In this document: in pieces, positions 30,855 to 39,496 of the stretch
Numbering within the stretch: the first letter of the stretch is position 1
Layout of the letters: each line of letters opens with the position of its first letter
From: Parahoeflea alexandrii
GTDB lineage: Bacteria; Pseudomonadota; Alphaproteobacteria; Rhizobiales; Rhizobiaceae
Length of the DNA: 64,000 bases
Assembly: GCF_024105735.1 (NCBI RefSeq)
Contig: NZ_JAAAML010000001.1
Span: forward strand, 1,311,809-1,375,808
Direction: 5' to 3'
Made by a program: the position numbers and the translations under genes
Notes under the pieces: model-generated
Database searches by the model: none
What the model was told of the DNA's origin: nothing
Seen by the model: the letters and a program-made list of their open reading frames with translations, nothing else

Positions 30855-31247
30855 ATGCGTATCACCCAAGGCTGCTTTTCCTTTCTGCCCGACCTCAGCG
30901 ACGAGCAGATTTCCGCCCAGATCGAGTATTGTCTGGGCCGCGAATGGGCCGTCGGCATCGAGTACACCGACGATCCGCATCCCAGGAACACCTACTGGGA
31001 GATGTGGGGGCACCCGATGTTCGATCTCAAGGATCCCAAGGGCGCGATGATGGAACTCGACGAGTGCCGCAAGGCGCATTGCGACAGCTACATAAGGATC
31101 AACGCGTTTGATTCCTCGCGCGGGTTCGAGACGGTGATGATGAGCTTCATCGTCAACCGGCCAAAGGATGAGCCGAAACTGCACATGACCCGCACCGATG
31201 TGCACTCGCGCAGCCAGACCTATGCCTGGGACGTGGCGCGGCGCTGA
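30855..31247 (+). CDS. cbbS: RuBisCO small subunit CbbS
   Basis: 130 residues from the ATG at 30855, preceded by GAGGAGG. RITQGCFSFLPDLSDEQI and GIEYTDDPHPRNTYWEMWG are conserved, and the long C-terminal extension (RPKDEPKLHMTRTDVHSRSQ) is the hairpin feature of red-type small subunits. It caps the CbbL octamer. It follows cbbL by 23 bases. Confidence 0.96.
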   Translation: MRITQGCFSFLPDLSDEQISAQIEYCLGREWAVGIEYTDDPHPRNTYWEMWGHPMFDLKDPKGAMMELDECRKAHCDSYIRINAFDSSRGFETVMMSFIVNRPKDEPKLHMTRTDVHSRSQTYAWDVARR

Positions 31248-31258
31248 TCTGAAATCAC

Positions 31259-31286
31259 CCGCCGGCCCGCATCACGGGGCCGGCGG
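31259..31286 (+). terminator. Hairpin between cbbS and cbbX
   Basis: CCGCCGGCCC (31259-31268) pairs with GGGCCGGCGG (31277-31286) around an 8-base loop. There is no T run. In the middle of an operon it probably sets RuBisCO mRNA stability or reduces read-through to cbbX rather than ending transcription. Confidence 0.5.
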
Positions 31287-31303
31287 CAATCGTTGAGGAG
31301 ACC

Positions 31304-32254
31304 ATGATGGCAGATGCAGCCGACCTGATTGCGCCTGATGAAGCAGAGGCCTTGCCGACTGCAATCGACCTGCGCGAGGAATACAACAAATCCGGTGTCG
31401 CCGAGGTGCTGGCCGAACTCGACCGCGAGCTGATCGGGCTCAAGCCGGTCAAGCAGCGGATCCGCGAGATCGCCGCGATGCTGATCGTCGAGCGGGCCCG
31501 CAAGGCGATGGGGCTCAGCCACGAGACGCCGACGCTGCACATGAATTTCGCCGGCAATCCCGGCACCGGAAAGACCACCGTGGCGCTGAGGATGGCCAAT
31601 ATCCTTCACCGGCTCGGCTATGTCCGCAAGGGCCACCTGGTGTCGGTGACGCGCGATGATCTGGTCGGCCAATATATCGGCCACACCGCGCCGAAGACCA
31701 AGGAGATCCTGAAGAGGGCGATGGGCGGGGTGCTGTTCATCGACGAGGCCTATTATCTCTACCGGCCCGACAACGAGCGTGACTACGGCCAGGAAGCGAT
31801 CGAGATCCTGCTGCAGGTGATGGAGAACAACCGCGAGGACCTGGTGGTGATCCTCGCAGGCTATGCCGACAGGATGGACAAGTTCTTCGAAAGCAATCCC
31901 GGGTTCCGGTCGCGCATCGCCCATCACATCGAATTTCCCGACTACAGCGAGGCGGAACTGCTCCAGATCGCCGACGGCATGCTCAAGCAGCAGACCTATC
32001 ATTTTGACGAGGAAGCCCACGGTCTGATGCAGCGCTATATCCGGCTCAGGCGGCAGCAGCCGCATTTCGCCAATGCCCGCTCGATCCGCAACGCTCTCGA
32101 CCGGGCGCGGCTGAGGCAGGCCAACCGGCTGTTCTCGACCGCCACCGGGCCGGTGACCGCTGAGGAACTGTCGACCATCACGGCGGAGGACCTGAAGGTC
32201 AGCCGGGTGTTCACCATGGGCATCCCGGACGGTCAAGCGGAGGAGGGGGCATGA
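31304..32254 (+). CDS. cbbX: AAA+ RuBisCO activase CbbX
   Basis: 316 residues. Walker [10 protein letters not shown] at about 84-92, Walker [13 protein letters not shown], and an arginine-bearing [17 protein letters not shown] segment mark the CbbX AAA+ family. The ring remodels inhibited red-type RuBisCO by pulling on the CbbL C-terminus to release bound sugar phosphates. Its stop overlaps the start of the epimerase gene by four bases. Two tandem ATGs are possible starts. Confidence 0.95.
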   Translation: MMADAADLIAPDEAEALPTAIDLREEYNKSGVAEVLAELDRELIGLKPVKQRIREIAAMLIVERARKAMGLSHETPTLHMNFAGNPGTGKTTVALRMANILHRLGYVRKGHLVSVTRDDLVGQYIGHTAPKTKEILKRAMGGVLFIDEAYYLYRPDNERDYGQEAIEILLQVMENNREDLVVILAGYADRMDKFFESNPGFRSRIAHHIEFPDYSEAELLQIADGMLKQQTYHFDEEAHGLMQRYIRLRRQQPHFANARSIRNALDRARLRQANRLFSTATGPVTAEELSTITAEDLKVSRVFTMGIPDGQAEEGA

Positions 32255-32925
32255 CAAAGACCATCATCGCGCCCTCGGTGCTGTCGGCTGATTTTTCGCG
32301 GCTGGGTGACGAGATCGAGGCCGTAGTTGAAGCCGGCGCAGACTGGATCCATCTCGACGTGATGGACGGGCATTATGTGCCCAACATCACCTTCGGTCCT
32401 CCGATCATCAAGGCGGTGCGCAACCGCACCGACAGGATCTTCGACTGCCATTTGATGATCGAGCCGTGCGATCTGTTCCTTGCGGCCTTCGCCGATGCCG
32501 GTTGCGACATCATCACGGTTCATGCCGAGGCGACAAAACATCTCGACCGGTCGCTGCAGGCGATCCGGGATCTCGGCAAGAAGGCCGGGGTCTCGCTTAA
32601 CCCGTCGACGCCGGAAAGCGTGCTTGCCTACGTGCTCGACCGGGTCGACCTGATCCTGTTTATGACGGTCAATCCGGGGTTCGGCGGACAGCAGTTCATC
32701 CCGGCGGTGGTCGACAAGGTGGCGCGGGTGAAGAGCATGATCGGCGACCGGCCGATCGACATCGAGATCGATGGCGGCGTGACGCCCGAAACCGCGCCGC
32801 TGGTGGCTGCTGCCGGCGCCAATGTGCTGGTTGCAGGTTCCGCTGTGTTCAAAGGAGGGACACAAACAGCGTATAAGACCAATATCGAAGCCATTCGCGC
32901 GGCATCCGATGGCGCGCTGCGCTAA
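32251..32925 (+). CDS. cbbE: Ribulose-phosphate 3-epimerase CbbE
   Basis: 224 residues, full length. [52 protein letters not shown] and [13 protein letters not shown] cover all conserved loops with the metal-binding His and Asp residues. It converts xylulose 5-phosphate to ribulose 5-phosphate for CbbP. ATG overlaps cbbX. A second housekeeping copy may exist elsewhere. Confidence 0.95.
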   Translation: MTKTIIAPSVLSADFSRLGDEIEAVVEAGADWIHLDVMDGHYVPNITFGPPIIKAVRNRTDRIFDCHLMIEPCDLFLAAFADAGCDIITVHAEATKHLDRSLQAIRDLGKKAGVSLNPSTPESVLAYVLDRVDLILFMTVNPGFGGQQFIPAVVDKVARVKSMIGDRPIDIEIDGGVTPETAPLVAAAGANVLVAGSAVFKGGTQTAYKTNIEAIRAASDGALR

Positions 32926-32959
32926 GACTTGTTACCGGAACTGATCGAGGAGACGTCCA

Positions 32960-33517
32960 ATGGCCGCAATTCCCCCCTTGTGTGATTTTGGATGGAAACC
33001 GAGTGACGCCCGATTGATCGGCGTCGACGGACAGGCCCGTAATGTTCTTGATCAGGCCGGTGAGAATGGGCTGGTGGTGGCCTTCATCTGCAACCATTGC
33101 CCCTACGTCAAGGCGGTGATCGACCGGATCGTGCGCGACGCCGAGGACCTGGCCGACATCGGCATCGGCTTCGTGGCGATCTCGTCCAATGACGTCGAGG
33201 CCTATCCCGAAGATTCATTTGAAAACATGAAGCTCTTTGCCGGAGCGCATCGATTTTCGTTCCCGTATCTCTATGATGAAGACCAGTCCGTGGCGCTTGC
33301 CTGGGGTGCGGTCTGCACGCCGGATTTTTTCGGCTTCAATGCCCAGATGGAACTGCAATATCGCGGGCGGCTCGACGCGTCGCGCAAGCAGTCCGGACCT
33401 GAGGATCTCAGGCGTGACCTCTACGAGGCGATGCGCCATGTGGCGGAGACCGGCAAGGGGCCGGACGACCAGATCGCCTCGATGGGGTGTTCGATCAAGT
33501 GGAAGGAAAATGCGTGA
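32960..33517 (+). CDS. Thioredoxin-fold (redoxin) protein
   Basis: 185 residues. VVAFICNHCPYVKAVIDRIV carries a CxxC-type active site (CNHC), the FAISSN strand follows, and AVCTPDFFGFN supplies the cis-Pro region. It belongs to the AhpC/TSA-like redoxin group. The gene ends in a GTGA overlap with gph, so the two are coupled, and both trail the cbb operon by 34 bases. It could link Calvin-cycle or photorespiratory enzymes to redox state, but no partner is known. Confidence 0.82.
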   Translation: MAAIPPLCDFGWKPSDARLIGVDGQARNVLDQAGENGLVVAFICNHCPYVKAVIDRIVRDAEDLADIGIGFVAISSNDVEAYPEDSFENMKLFAGAHRFSFPYLYDEDQSVALAWGAVCTPDFFGFNAQMELQYRGRLDASRKQSGPEDLRRDLYEAMRHVAETGKGPDDQIASMGCSIKWKENA

Positions 33518-34236
33518 GTGATGCGTCGGTTAACAAGAGTGTCCCGTCCGGCTGGCCCGAGGCAATCCTTTTCGATCTGGATGGAACGCTGATCGATTCC
33601 GTGCCCGATATTGCCGCTGCGGTGAATGAGCTGCTGTCGGGCGATGACCTGCCGGTGGTCAGCGTGGACGCGGTTCGCGGCATGATCGGCAACGGGGTCA
33701 AGAAGCTTGTAGAGCGGGCCTATGCATCGGTAGGGACGCAGTATGAAGGCGATGCGCTGAATGCTGCAACCGACCGGATGATGGGGATCTACGGCAAGCA
33801 CCTGACCCGGCACACGGTCGCCATGCCAGGCGCGGTGGAACTGATTTCGAGCTATCATCGGGCAGGCGTCAGGATTGGGGTGGTCACCAACAAGCCGGAA
33901 GCCTTTACCCACGAAATCCTGAGGCATTTCGGGATCGACGGGCAGGTGGATGTGGTGGTCGGCGGCGATACCGGGCCGGCGCGCAAGCCCGAGCCCGACA
34001 TGCTGCATCACGCACTTTCGGTTATGGGAGTTGCGGCCAGCCGAGCCTTGATGGTGGGCGACAGTCCGGCCGACATCGGCGCGGCAAAGGCCGCCAACAT
34101 GGCTAGCGTGGCGGTGCATGGCGGCTACACCAATGTGCCCGCCGACGAACTCGGTGCGGACCGAGTGATTTCCAGCCTGCTCGATCTTCCTGCCGCAATC
34201 GAAGCGCTCAGGCCGGCCGCGCTTGCACAGGGCTGA
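33514..34236 (+). CDS. gph: Phosphoglycolate phosphatase (Gph/CbbZ)
   Basis: 240 residues from a GTG overlapping the preceding stop, with AAGGAA at a good distance; a start further upstream is unnecessary. HAD motifs are ILFDLDGTLIDSVPDI near the start, VVTNKPE and MVGDSPADIGAAKAANM. It removes 2-phosphoglycolate made by the RuBisCO oxygenase reaction, which explains its place after cbbE. A broader HAD phosphatase activity remains possible. Confidence 0.88.
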   Translation: MSDASVNKSVPSGWPEAILFDLDGTLIDSVPDIAAAVNELLSGDDLPVVSVDAVRGMIGNGVKKLVERAYASVGTQYEGDALNAATDRMMGIYGKHLTRHTVAMPGAVELISSYHRAGVRIGVVTNKPEAFTHEILRHFGIDGQVDVVVGGDTGPARKPEPDMLHHALSVMGVAASRALMVGDSPADIGAAKAANMASVAVHGGYTNVPADELGADRVISSLLDLPAAIEALRPAALAQG

Positions 34237-34343
34237 TTTTGGGGCGGGCTGCCATTGCGGTCTTGATGGCGGTCAATGGCGGAACGATCTGATGCGCTAT
34301 CCTGCCACGGTTGATGCTCGACTTCACGCGTGGGGAGAAGGCG

Positions 34344-35015
34344 ATGTTTGCGGACCGAAACGACGCCGGTCAGAAACTTGCCCGGGAGCTCGCCCGGCAA
34401 TTGTCCGGTTTCGACCACAAGATGGCGCTCGTGGTGGCGCTGCCGAGTGGCGGGGTGCCGGTGGCTGAGCAGGTTGCCGAGGCACTGGATCTGCCGCTCG
34501 ATATTCTGCTGGTGCGAAAGGTCGGTGCGCCGGGATATCCGGAGGTCGCCATTGGTGCGATCAGCGATGGTGAGACGATGCAAGTGACGATCAACCGGGA
34601 GATTTGTGACCAACTCGGGCTCGATGAAGAAGAGGTTCGCGATCTGGCGCGGGAGGTCCTGCCCGAGCTTGAGCGCCGGAAGCGGCTTTACTTCGCGGTC
34701 CGACCGACCCTTGCAGTCAAAGGCAGACCGGTGATCGTCGTTGACGATGGCGCTGCCACAGGAGCCACATTGCGCATCGCCCTCCGGGTGTTGCGCGAAC
34801 GCGGCGCCATGCGGTTGATCGTTGCACTGCCGGTGGCGCCAGTCGATGTTCTGGAGAAGTTGCATGCACTGGCCGAGGATGTGATTTGTCTGGAAATTCC
34901 GTCTTCCTTTCGGGCCGTTGGGGCGCATTACCGGGATTTCCGGCAGGTCGACGATCAGGAGGTGGTTCGAATTCTCGAACAAGCGAATGGCGCCTGTGAT
35001 CATCGCTTACACTGA
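34344..35015 (+). CDS. Phosphoribosyltransferase-fold protein
   Basis: 223 residues from the ATG at 34344 (MFADRNDAGQ); ATGs further up are less well placed. The PRPP-binding loop VIVVDDGAATGAT is intact, and LVVALPSGGVPVAEQVAEAL with LLVRKVGAPGYPEVAIGAI matches the stand-alone PRTase family often annotated as putative phosphoribosyltransferase. The substrate base is not known. It is isolated between gph and the oxygen regulator. Confidence 0.8.
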   Translation: MFADRNDAGQKLARELARQLSGFDHKMALVVALPSGGVPVAEQVAEALDLPLDILLVRKVGAPGYPEVAIGAISDGETMQVTINREICDQLGLDEEEVRDLAREVLPELERRKRLYFAVRPTLAVKGRPVIVVDDGAATGATLRIALRVLRERGAMRLIVALPVAPVDVLEKLHALAEDVICLEIPSSFRAVGAHYRDFRQVDDQEVVRILEQANGACDHRLH

Positions 35016-35182
35016 TCGGCGTAGTCGCGACGGCGGTTTTTCAATCAAAGGTCGCACGGGTTAGTCCTTGACGCCTTACCGGCAGTGCGATTGACTGCGC
35101 CGCGAACCCCAGGTGGCCCGGTGTTTCTTCATGCGATCAGGCCGCCTGTGGACCTGGGCCCCGGTCGAGCAGGAATGTGCAT

Positions 35183-35944
35183 ATGGACAATGCCGTTGAT
35201 CTTGCCTGTTCGTGCGGCAAATGCACGAATTGCCCGATTCACAACCGGTCTGTCTGCAGCGCTGCGTCAGCAGACGCGATGGCGCAACTCAACCGCATAT
35301 CGCATGTCCGCAAGTTTGTGCGCGGCACCGTCATCCAGGGGCAGGGAGAGGTCAGCGACATTGTCGGCAATATCGTCGAGGGTGTTGTCAAACTCTCGAG
35401 TGCATCGGCCAGTGGCGACGACCATATTGTCGGGCTTCTGTTTCCATCGGACTTTTTCGGGCGCCTTTTTGCCGAGGAATCGCAATTCTCCTACGAGGCG
35501 GTTACAGATGTGACGCTGTGCGCCATGAACCGTTCCGGCTTCGAGCGGTTTCTCGCGGACCATCCCACCGTTGAACACGAGATGCTCAAGGCCAAGCTCG
35601 ACGAACTCGATGCGGTCCGGGAGTGGGCTGCGATCACCAATGGTCACACCACGATGCAACGCGTGGCAACACTGCTCTATGTGTTCTCGCGACGGTCGAG
35701 AAACCAGCATCGGGAAGGCGGCGATGCATCGCCATCGGTCGTGCATATCCCGCTGAGCCGCAGGGATATCGCCGATTATCTCGGAACGACACCCGAGACG
35801 CTCAGTCGCAACATACAGACCCTGGCGCGGGCAAAGGTAATCCGCATCATCAATGCCAAGCATTTCGAACTGATTGACGCCAACGCGCTCATCAGCCACT
35901 CGGGCGAAACCCGGGAAGATCTCAACCGGATCGCCTCTTACTGA
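35183..35944 (+). CDS. fnrN: FnrN-type oxygen-responsive Crp/Fnr regulator
   Basis: 253 residues from the ATG at 35183 (AGGAA upstream). The N-terminus has cysteines at 9, 11, 14, 17 and 25; C14-x2-C17-x7-C25 plus a later Cys (TLCAMNRS) is the FnrN/FnrL pattern for an O2-labile [4Fe-4S] cluster. A cyclic-nucleotide-like fold follows. The recognition helix TPETLSRNIQTL has the E-xx-SR contact residues of FNR, so TTGAT-type half sites are expected. It should activate microaerobic genes, and one candidate site lies just downstream at 36012-36029. Confidence 0.88.
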   Translation: MDNAVDLACSCGKCTNCPIHNRSVCSAASADAMAQLNRISHVRKFVRGTVIQGQGEVSDIVGNIVEGVVKLSSASASGDDHIVGLLFPSDFFGRLFAEESQFSYEAVTDVTLCAMNRSGFERFLADHPTVEHEMLKAKLDELDAVREWAAITNGHTTMQRVATLLYVFSRRSRNQHREGGDASPSVVHIPLSRRDIADYLGTTPETLSRNIQTLARAKVIRIINAKHFELIDANALISHSGETREDLNRIASY

Positions 35945-36011
35945 GCGATACGGATCGAATGTGGCGCGGTTCCGCGCGCTTGCCGTCAAGCATGGACAGG
36001 CGAGGTTCCCG

Positions 36012-36029
36012 CATTGACGAACGTCAATG
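36012..36029 (+). promoter_or_regulatory. FNR/FixK-type box upstream of the arginine-deiminase-like gene
   Basis: CATTGAC (36012-36018), GAAC, GTCAATG (36023-36029) is a perfect dyad with the TTGAC-N4-GTCAA core of FnrN/FixK sites. It lies 70 bases upstream of the ATG at 36099 and directly follows the fnrN gene. That distance allows a class II promoter starting near 36062. Confidence 0.75.
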
Positions 36030-36098
36030 TGCGGGTATCGCTTTAGACGGAGCATGGTTTCATCAACCAGCGCCAATGCGCCTGGAGGTGGGAAAATC

Positions 36099-37304
36099 AT
36101 GACCCGTTCCGGCACACCAGTTTCCGTCATCAATGATATCGGCGTTCTGCGCGACGTTCTGGTCCAGGGACCGATGTGCAGCCCTGAAGCCGGCATGGGC
36201 TGGGGCGGTGAAAGAGGAGTGGATCCGGCTTCACGGCAACATCAGCGAATGGTGCGGGAACTGGAAGCAGCGGGCGTGTCCGTCAGGCGCATGGATGTGC
36301 TCCTGCGCTCGGCCCTGGGCTTTGCGGATGCACGGGACTGGATTCTCGAGCGGCGGATGACCGGAGCCGATCATGAACTGGGCAATGCGGGTTGCGATAT
36401 CATCTCGTGGCTGAGCGAGCAGCCTGCCGAAACACTCACGCGTTGTCTCATGGAGGGGATGAAGACGGGCGATCTGCCTTCGGGATTTGAGCGTGTGGGT
36501 CCAAGCTTTGACGAGAATTCCCACTGGTTGCTGCCGCCACTCGACGGGGTCATGCATTTGCGCGAACGGTTCCGCGTGATTGATGGCGGAGTGGTGCTTG
36601 CCCAACCGAAAGGGCGGAGCGCCAGAGCCAATACGATCACCCTTGCGACCGTGCTCAACTTCGCGCCGCTGTTTGACCAGTCCCGGTTCGAGTTCTGGCT
36701 GAGCGCCGATGGGGCCGACCGGTCGTGCCCGCCGGTCAGTGGCAATGACATCGCCATGCCAGGTGACAGGATCTGGGTCGGAGCGATCACAGCCAACACA
36801 AGCGTGCAGGCGCTGTCGCTGTTGGCAGCATCGCTGTTTCGCCAGGACTGCAGTGGCGCCGTGTTCTGGCTTGATCTGACCGGGACGGATTGCGCGTGTC
36901 TCGATGACTGTTTTTTGCCGCTCAGCCGCGATTGCATGCTGGTCGACGAGAACCTGCTTGGCCGTGCGAACTCGTTTCTGGTCCGATCGGCCAATCCCGG
37001 CGCGCCGCTCGGGATCGAACCTTGCAGATTGCCGTTCCTCGACGCGCTGGCGCAGGGATTGGGCGTCAAGGAACTGGACCTTATTGACGTCCGGCATCAG
37101 CAGCCTCCTGTATCGCAGGGGCTGAGGCGGCTTGCGCCAATTGTCCTGTCTCCGGGCCGCATCATCGCCTTTGAGGAGCATCAAGACGCATTTCGCGTGC
37201 TTGAGCAGCATGGTATCGAGATCGTTGCCGCGATTTCCGGCGGTGCGCTTTCACCCGAAGGAAAAGGCCCGCGCGGGCTGGTAAGCCCGCTGCATGCCAC
37301 CTGA
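36099..37304 (+). CDS. Arginine-deiminase-like protein lacking the catalytic residues
   Basis: 401 residues, the normal ADI length, from an ATG preceded by GGAGGTGGGAA. It aligns along its length with ArcA: INDIGVLRDVLVQGP, DWILERRMTGADH, NSHWLLPPL, LGVKELDLIDV. The active-site positions differ: FTRD is HLRE (153-156), HLDxxF is CLDDCF (267-272) and the nucleophile motif near the end, normally with Cys, reads GKGPRGLVSP (388-397) with Gly. Asp269 is kept. Hydrolysis by the usual mechanism is unlikely. An FNR-type box upstream mirrors the anaerobic control of real arc operons. No arcB, arcC or arcD is nearby. Confidence 0.8.
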   Translation: MTRSGTPVSVINDIGVLRDVLVQGPMCSPEAGMGWGGERGVDPASRQHQRMVRELEAAGVSVRRMDVLLRSALGFADARDWILERRMTGADHELGNAGCDIISWLSEQPAETLTRCLMEGMKTGDLPSGFERVGPSFDENSHWLLPPLDGVMHLRERFRVIDGGVVLAQPKGRSARANTITLATVLNFAPLFDQSRFEFWLSADGADRSCPPVSGNDIAMPGDRIWVGAITANTSVQALSLLAASLFRQDCSGAVFWLDLTGTDCACLDDCFLPLSRDCMLVDENLLGRANSFLVRSANPGAPLGIEPCRLPFLDALAQGLGVKELDLIDVRHQQPPVSQGLRRLAPIVLSPGRIIAFEEHQDAFRVLEQHGIEIVAAISGGALSPEGKGPRGLVSPLHAT

Positions 37305-37454
37305 CAATGCACCGGTGCTGAAAGGAGCAGGCGGAGCAGTTTTGCGTACCTCCATCGGTTCAATCCGTTTTCCACAATCTGCCGCCAAGGCCATTGCGCA
37401 GCGCGGTTCCGGCATGACAGGTTCGAGCCTGTTCAACTGTCGGGGAGACATGTC

Positions 37455-39473
37455 ATGGTGTCATTCATGCCGGAGACCGAAACCGGGTTTGCGCGCGAGA
37501 TCATCGAGATCGAGGACCAGTCGATCGAGATGCCCGACGGCTGCCGGTTGTCGGCCCGGATCTGGATGCCGAAAGATGCGGAAGACGACCCGGTTCCGGT
37601 CATTCTGGAGCATCTTCCTTACCGCAAACGCGACGGCACGATCGTTCGTGACAGCCTGACCCATCCATGGATGGCGGGACAGGGCTATGCCTGTATCCGG
37701 CTCGACATGCGCGGCAACGGCGATTCCGAAGGCGTGATGGAAGATGAATACACGCCGCAGGAATTGCAGGATGCCTGCGACGTGATCGCATGGGCGGTGA
37801 GCCAGCCCTGGTGCTCGGGGACCGCCGGGATGATGGGAATTTCCTGGGGCGGCTTCAATTCGCTGCAGGTTGCGGCACTGAGGCCTCCGGCGCTGAAGGC
37901 GATCATCACCATCTGCTCGACGGCCGACCGCTTTGCCGATGACATCCATTTCAAGGGTGGCTGCCTGCTGGGCGAGAATTTCGGCTGGGCGGCCAACATG
38001 CTGTCCTATTCGTCGCGACCGCCGGACCCGCTGCTGATGGGGCCGGGGTGGCGCGAAATGTGGCTCAACCGTTTGCGGGAAATGCCGTTCCTGGCGCGGG
38101 AATGGATCTCGCGGCAGACGCGGGACGACTACTGGAAACATGGCTCGATCTGCGAGGATTATGCTGCAATCGAGGCGGCGGTGCTGTCGATTGGCGGCTG
38201 GCATGACGGTTACCGCAACACGATCTCGAACCTCGTGGAGAATCTCGAGGCCCCGGTCAAGGGCATCGTCGGTCCGTGGATCCACAAGTATCCCCACTAC
38301 GCCGGACCCGAGCCGCGCATCGGTTTCCTGCAGGAAGCCAGACGCTGGTGGGACCATTGGCTCAAGGGCATCGACAATGGCGCAGAAAACCTGCCGGCCT
38401 ACCGGGCCTGGCTGATGGACAGCATCGCGCCGGAGCGCTGGGTGGATGAACGGCCGGGACGATGGATTGCCGAAGCCGAATGGCCGGCGGCGGGGATCGT
38501 TTCGAAAGAGTTTGCTCTCGGTGACGGCAGCCTCGGGCAGGGCGCCATAAGCAAGGCTGTTGCAATCTGCTCACCGGTGGATTGTGGCAGCCAGACGGGC
38601 GAGTATTTCCCGTTCGCCTATGGGCCGGAACTGCCCGATGAACAAACAGCGGATGATCTGAGATCCGCGTGCTTCGACGGCGCTGTGCTTGAGGAGACGC
38701 TCGACATCGTCGGCGTGCCCCGGCTTGTGATCCGCGCCAGGTCCGACAAGCCGTTGGCGCAAGTGGCGGTGCGGCTTTGCGACCTGCGTCCGGACGGGAC
38801 ATCGGCGCTGATCACCATGGGCGTTCTCAATCTCACGCACCGGACCTCCGCCGAGGCACCGGAACGGCTGACTCCGGGTGAGACTTTCGAGGCGACCGTA
38901 ACGCTCGACCAGATCGCCTACCGCTTGCCTGCCGGGCACCGGTTGCGGATCGCGGTTTCGACCAGCTACTGGCCGTTCATCTGGCCCGCGCCGGAAAACG
39001 CAACGATAACTCTTGAAGCGGGGATGCTTGAACTTCCCTGCCGCAGCGTGCTGGCCGAGAGGGATGAATGCAGCTTTGAAAAGCCGGTTGGCGCCGAACC
39101 CTGGCGGCATGAGAACCTGCGGCCGTCCGCCTCGACGCGGACCACCGAGATCGATCCCGAGACCGGTGTTATCACCACGTCTATCCTCAACGATGCGGGG
39201 GAGAACAGGGATCTGCAGCATGGTCTGATCTCCGGCAGCAAGACGCATGAGCGCTGGTCGATCCAGCCGGACGACCCGCTGTCGGCAACGGCGCATATCC
39301 GCTGGGAGCAGACCGGGGGACGCGACAGCTGGTGGACCAGGACGATCGCGGAAATGGAGATGCGCTGCGACAGCGACTGGTTCCACATAACCGGCAGGCT
39401 GACGGCGACGGAGAACGACACCGTGATGTTCGACAAGGAATGGAACGAACGGATCCCACGCCGGTTTGTCTAA
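37455..39473 (+). CDS. CocE/NonD-family hydrolase (S15 peptidase-like)
   Basis: 672 residues. LEHLPYRKRDGTIVRD and YACIRLDMRGNGDSEGVM lead to the nucleophile elbow GISWGG (Ser130). A C-terminal jelly-roll (VRLCDLRPDGTSALITMGVLN, YRLPAGHRLRIAVSTSYWP) is the X-Pro-peptidase-type domain of this family. Members are serine esterases/acylases acting on esters or small peptides; the substrate is unknown. There is no signal peptide. Confidence 0.85.
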   Translation: MVSFMPETETGFAREIIEIEDQSIEMPDGCRLSARIWMPKDAEDDPVPVILEHLPYRKRDGTIVRDSLTHPWMAGQGYACIRLDMRGNGDSEGVMEDEYTPQELQDACDVIAWAVSQPWCSGTAGMMGISWGGFNSLQVAALRPPALKAIITICSTADRFADDIHFKGGCLLGENFGWAANMLSYSSRPPDPLLMGPGWREMWLNRLREMPFLAREWISRQTRDDYWKHGSICEDYAAIEAAVLSIGGWHDGYRNTISNLVENLEAPVKGIVGPWIHKYPHYAGPEPRIGFLQEARRWWDHWLKGIDNGAENLPAYRAWLMDSIAPERWVDERPGRWIAEAEWPAAGIVSKEFALGDGSLGQGAISKAVAICSPVDCGSQTGEYFPFAYGPELPDEQTADDLRSACFDGAVLEETLDIVGVPRLVIRARSDKPLAQVAVRLCDLRPDGTSALITMGVLNLTHRTSAEAPERLTPGETFEATVTLDQIAYRLPAGHRLRIAVSTSYWPFIWPAPENATITLEAGMLELPCRSVLAERDECSFEKPVGAEPWRHENLRPSASTRTTEIDPETGVITTSILNDAGENRDLQHGLISGSKTHERWSIQPDDPLSATAHIRWEQTGGRDSWWTRTIAEMEMRCDSDWFHITGRLTATENDTVMFDKEWNERIPRRFV

Positions 39474-39496
39474 GCCGGCAGCGCCGTCGACCGTGC

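Noticed and set aside
35964-35977. Short GC dyad after fnrN considered as a terminator
   Set aside because: Only five base pairs with no T run; too weak to call.
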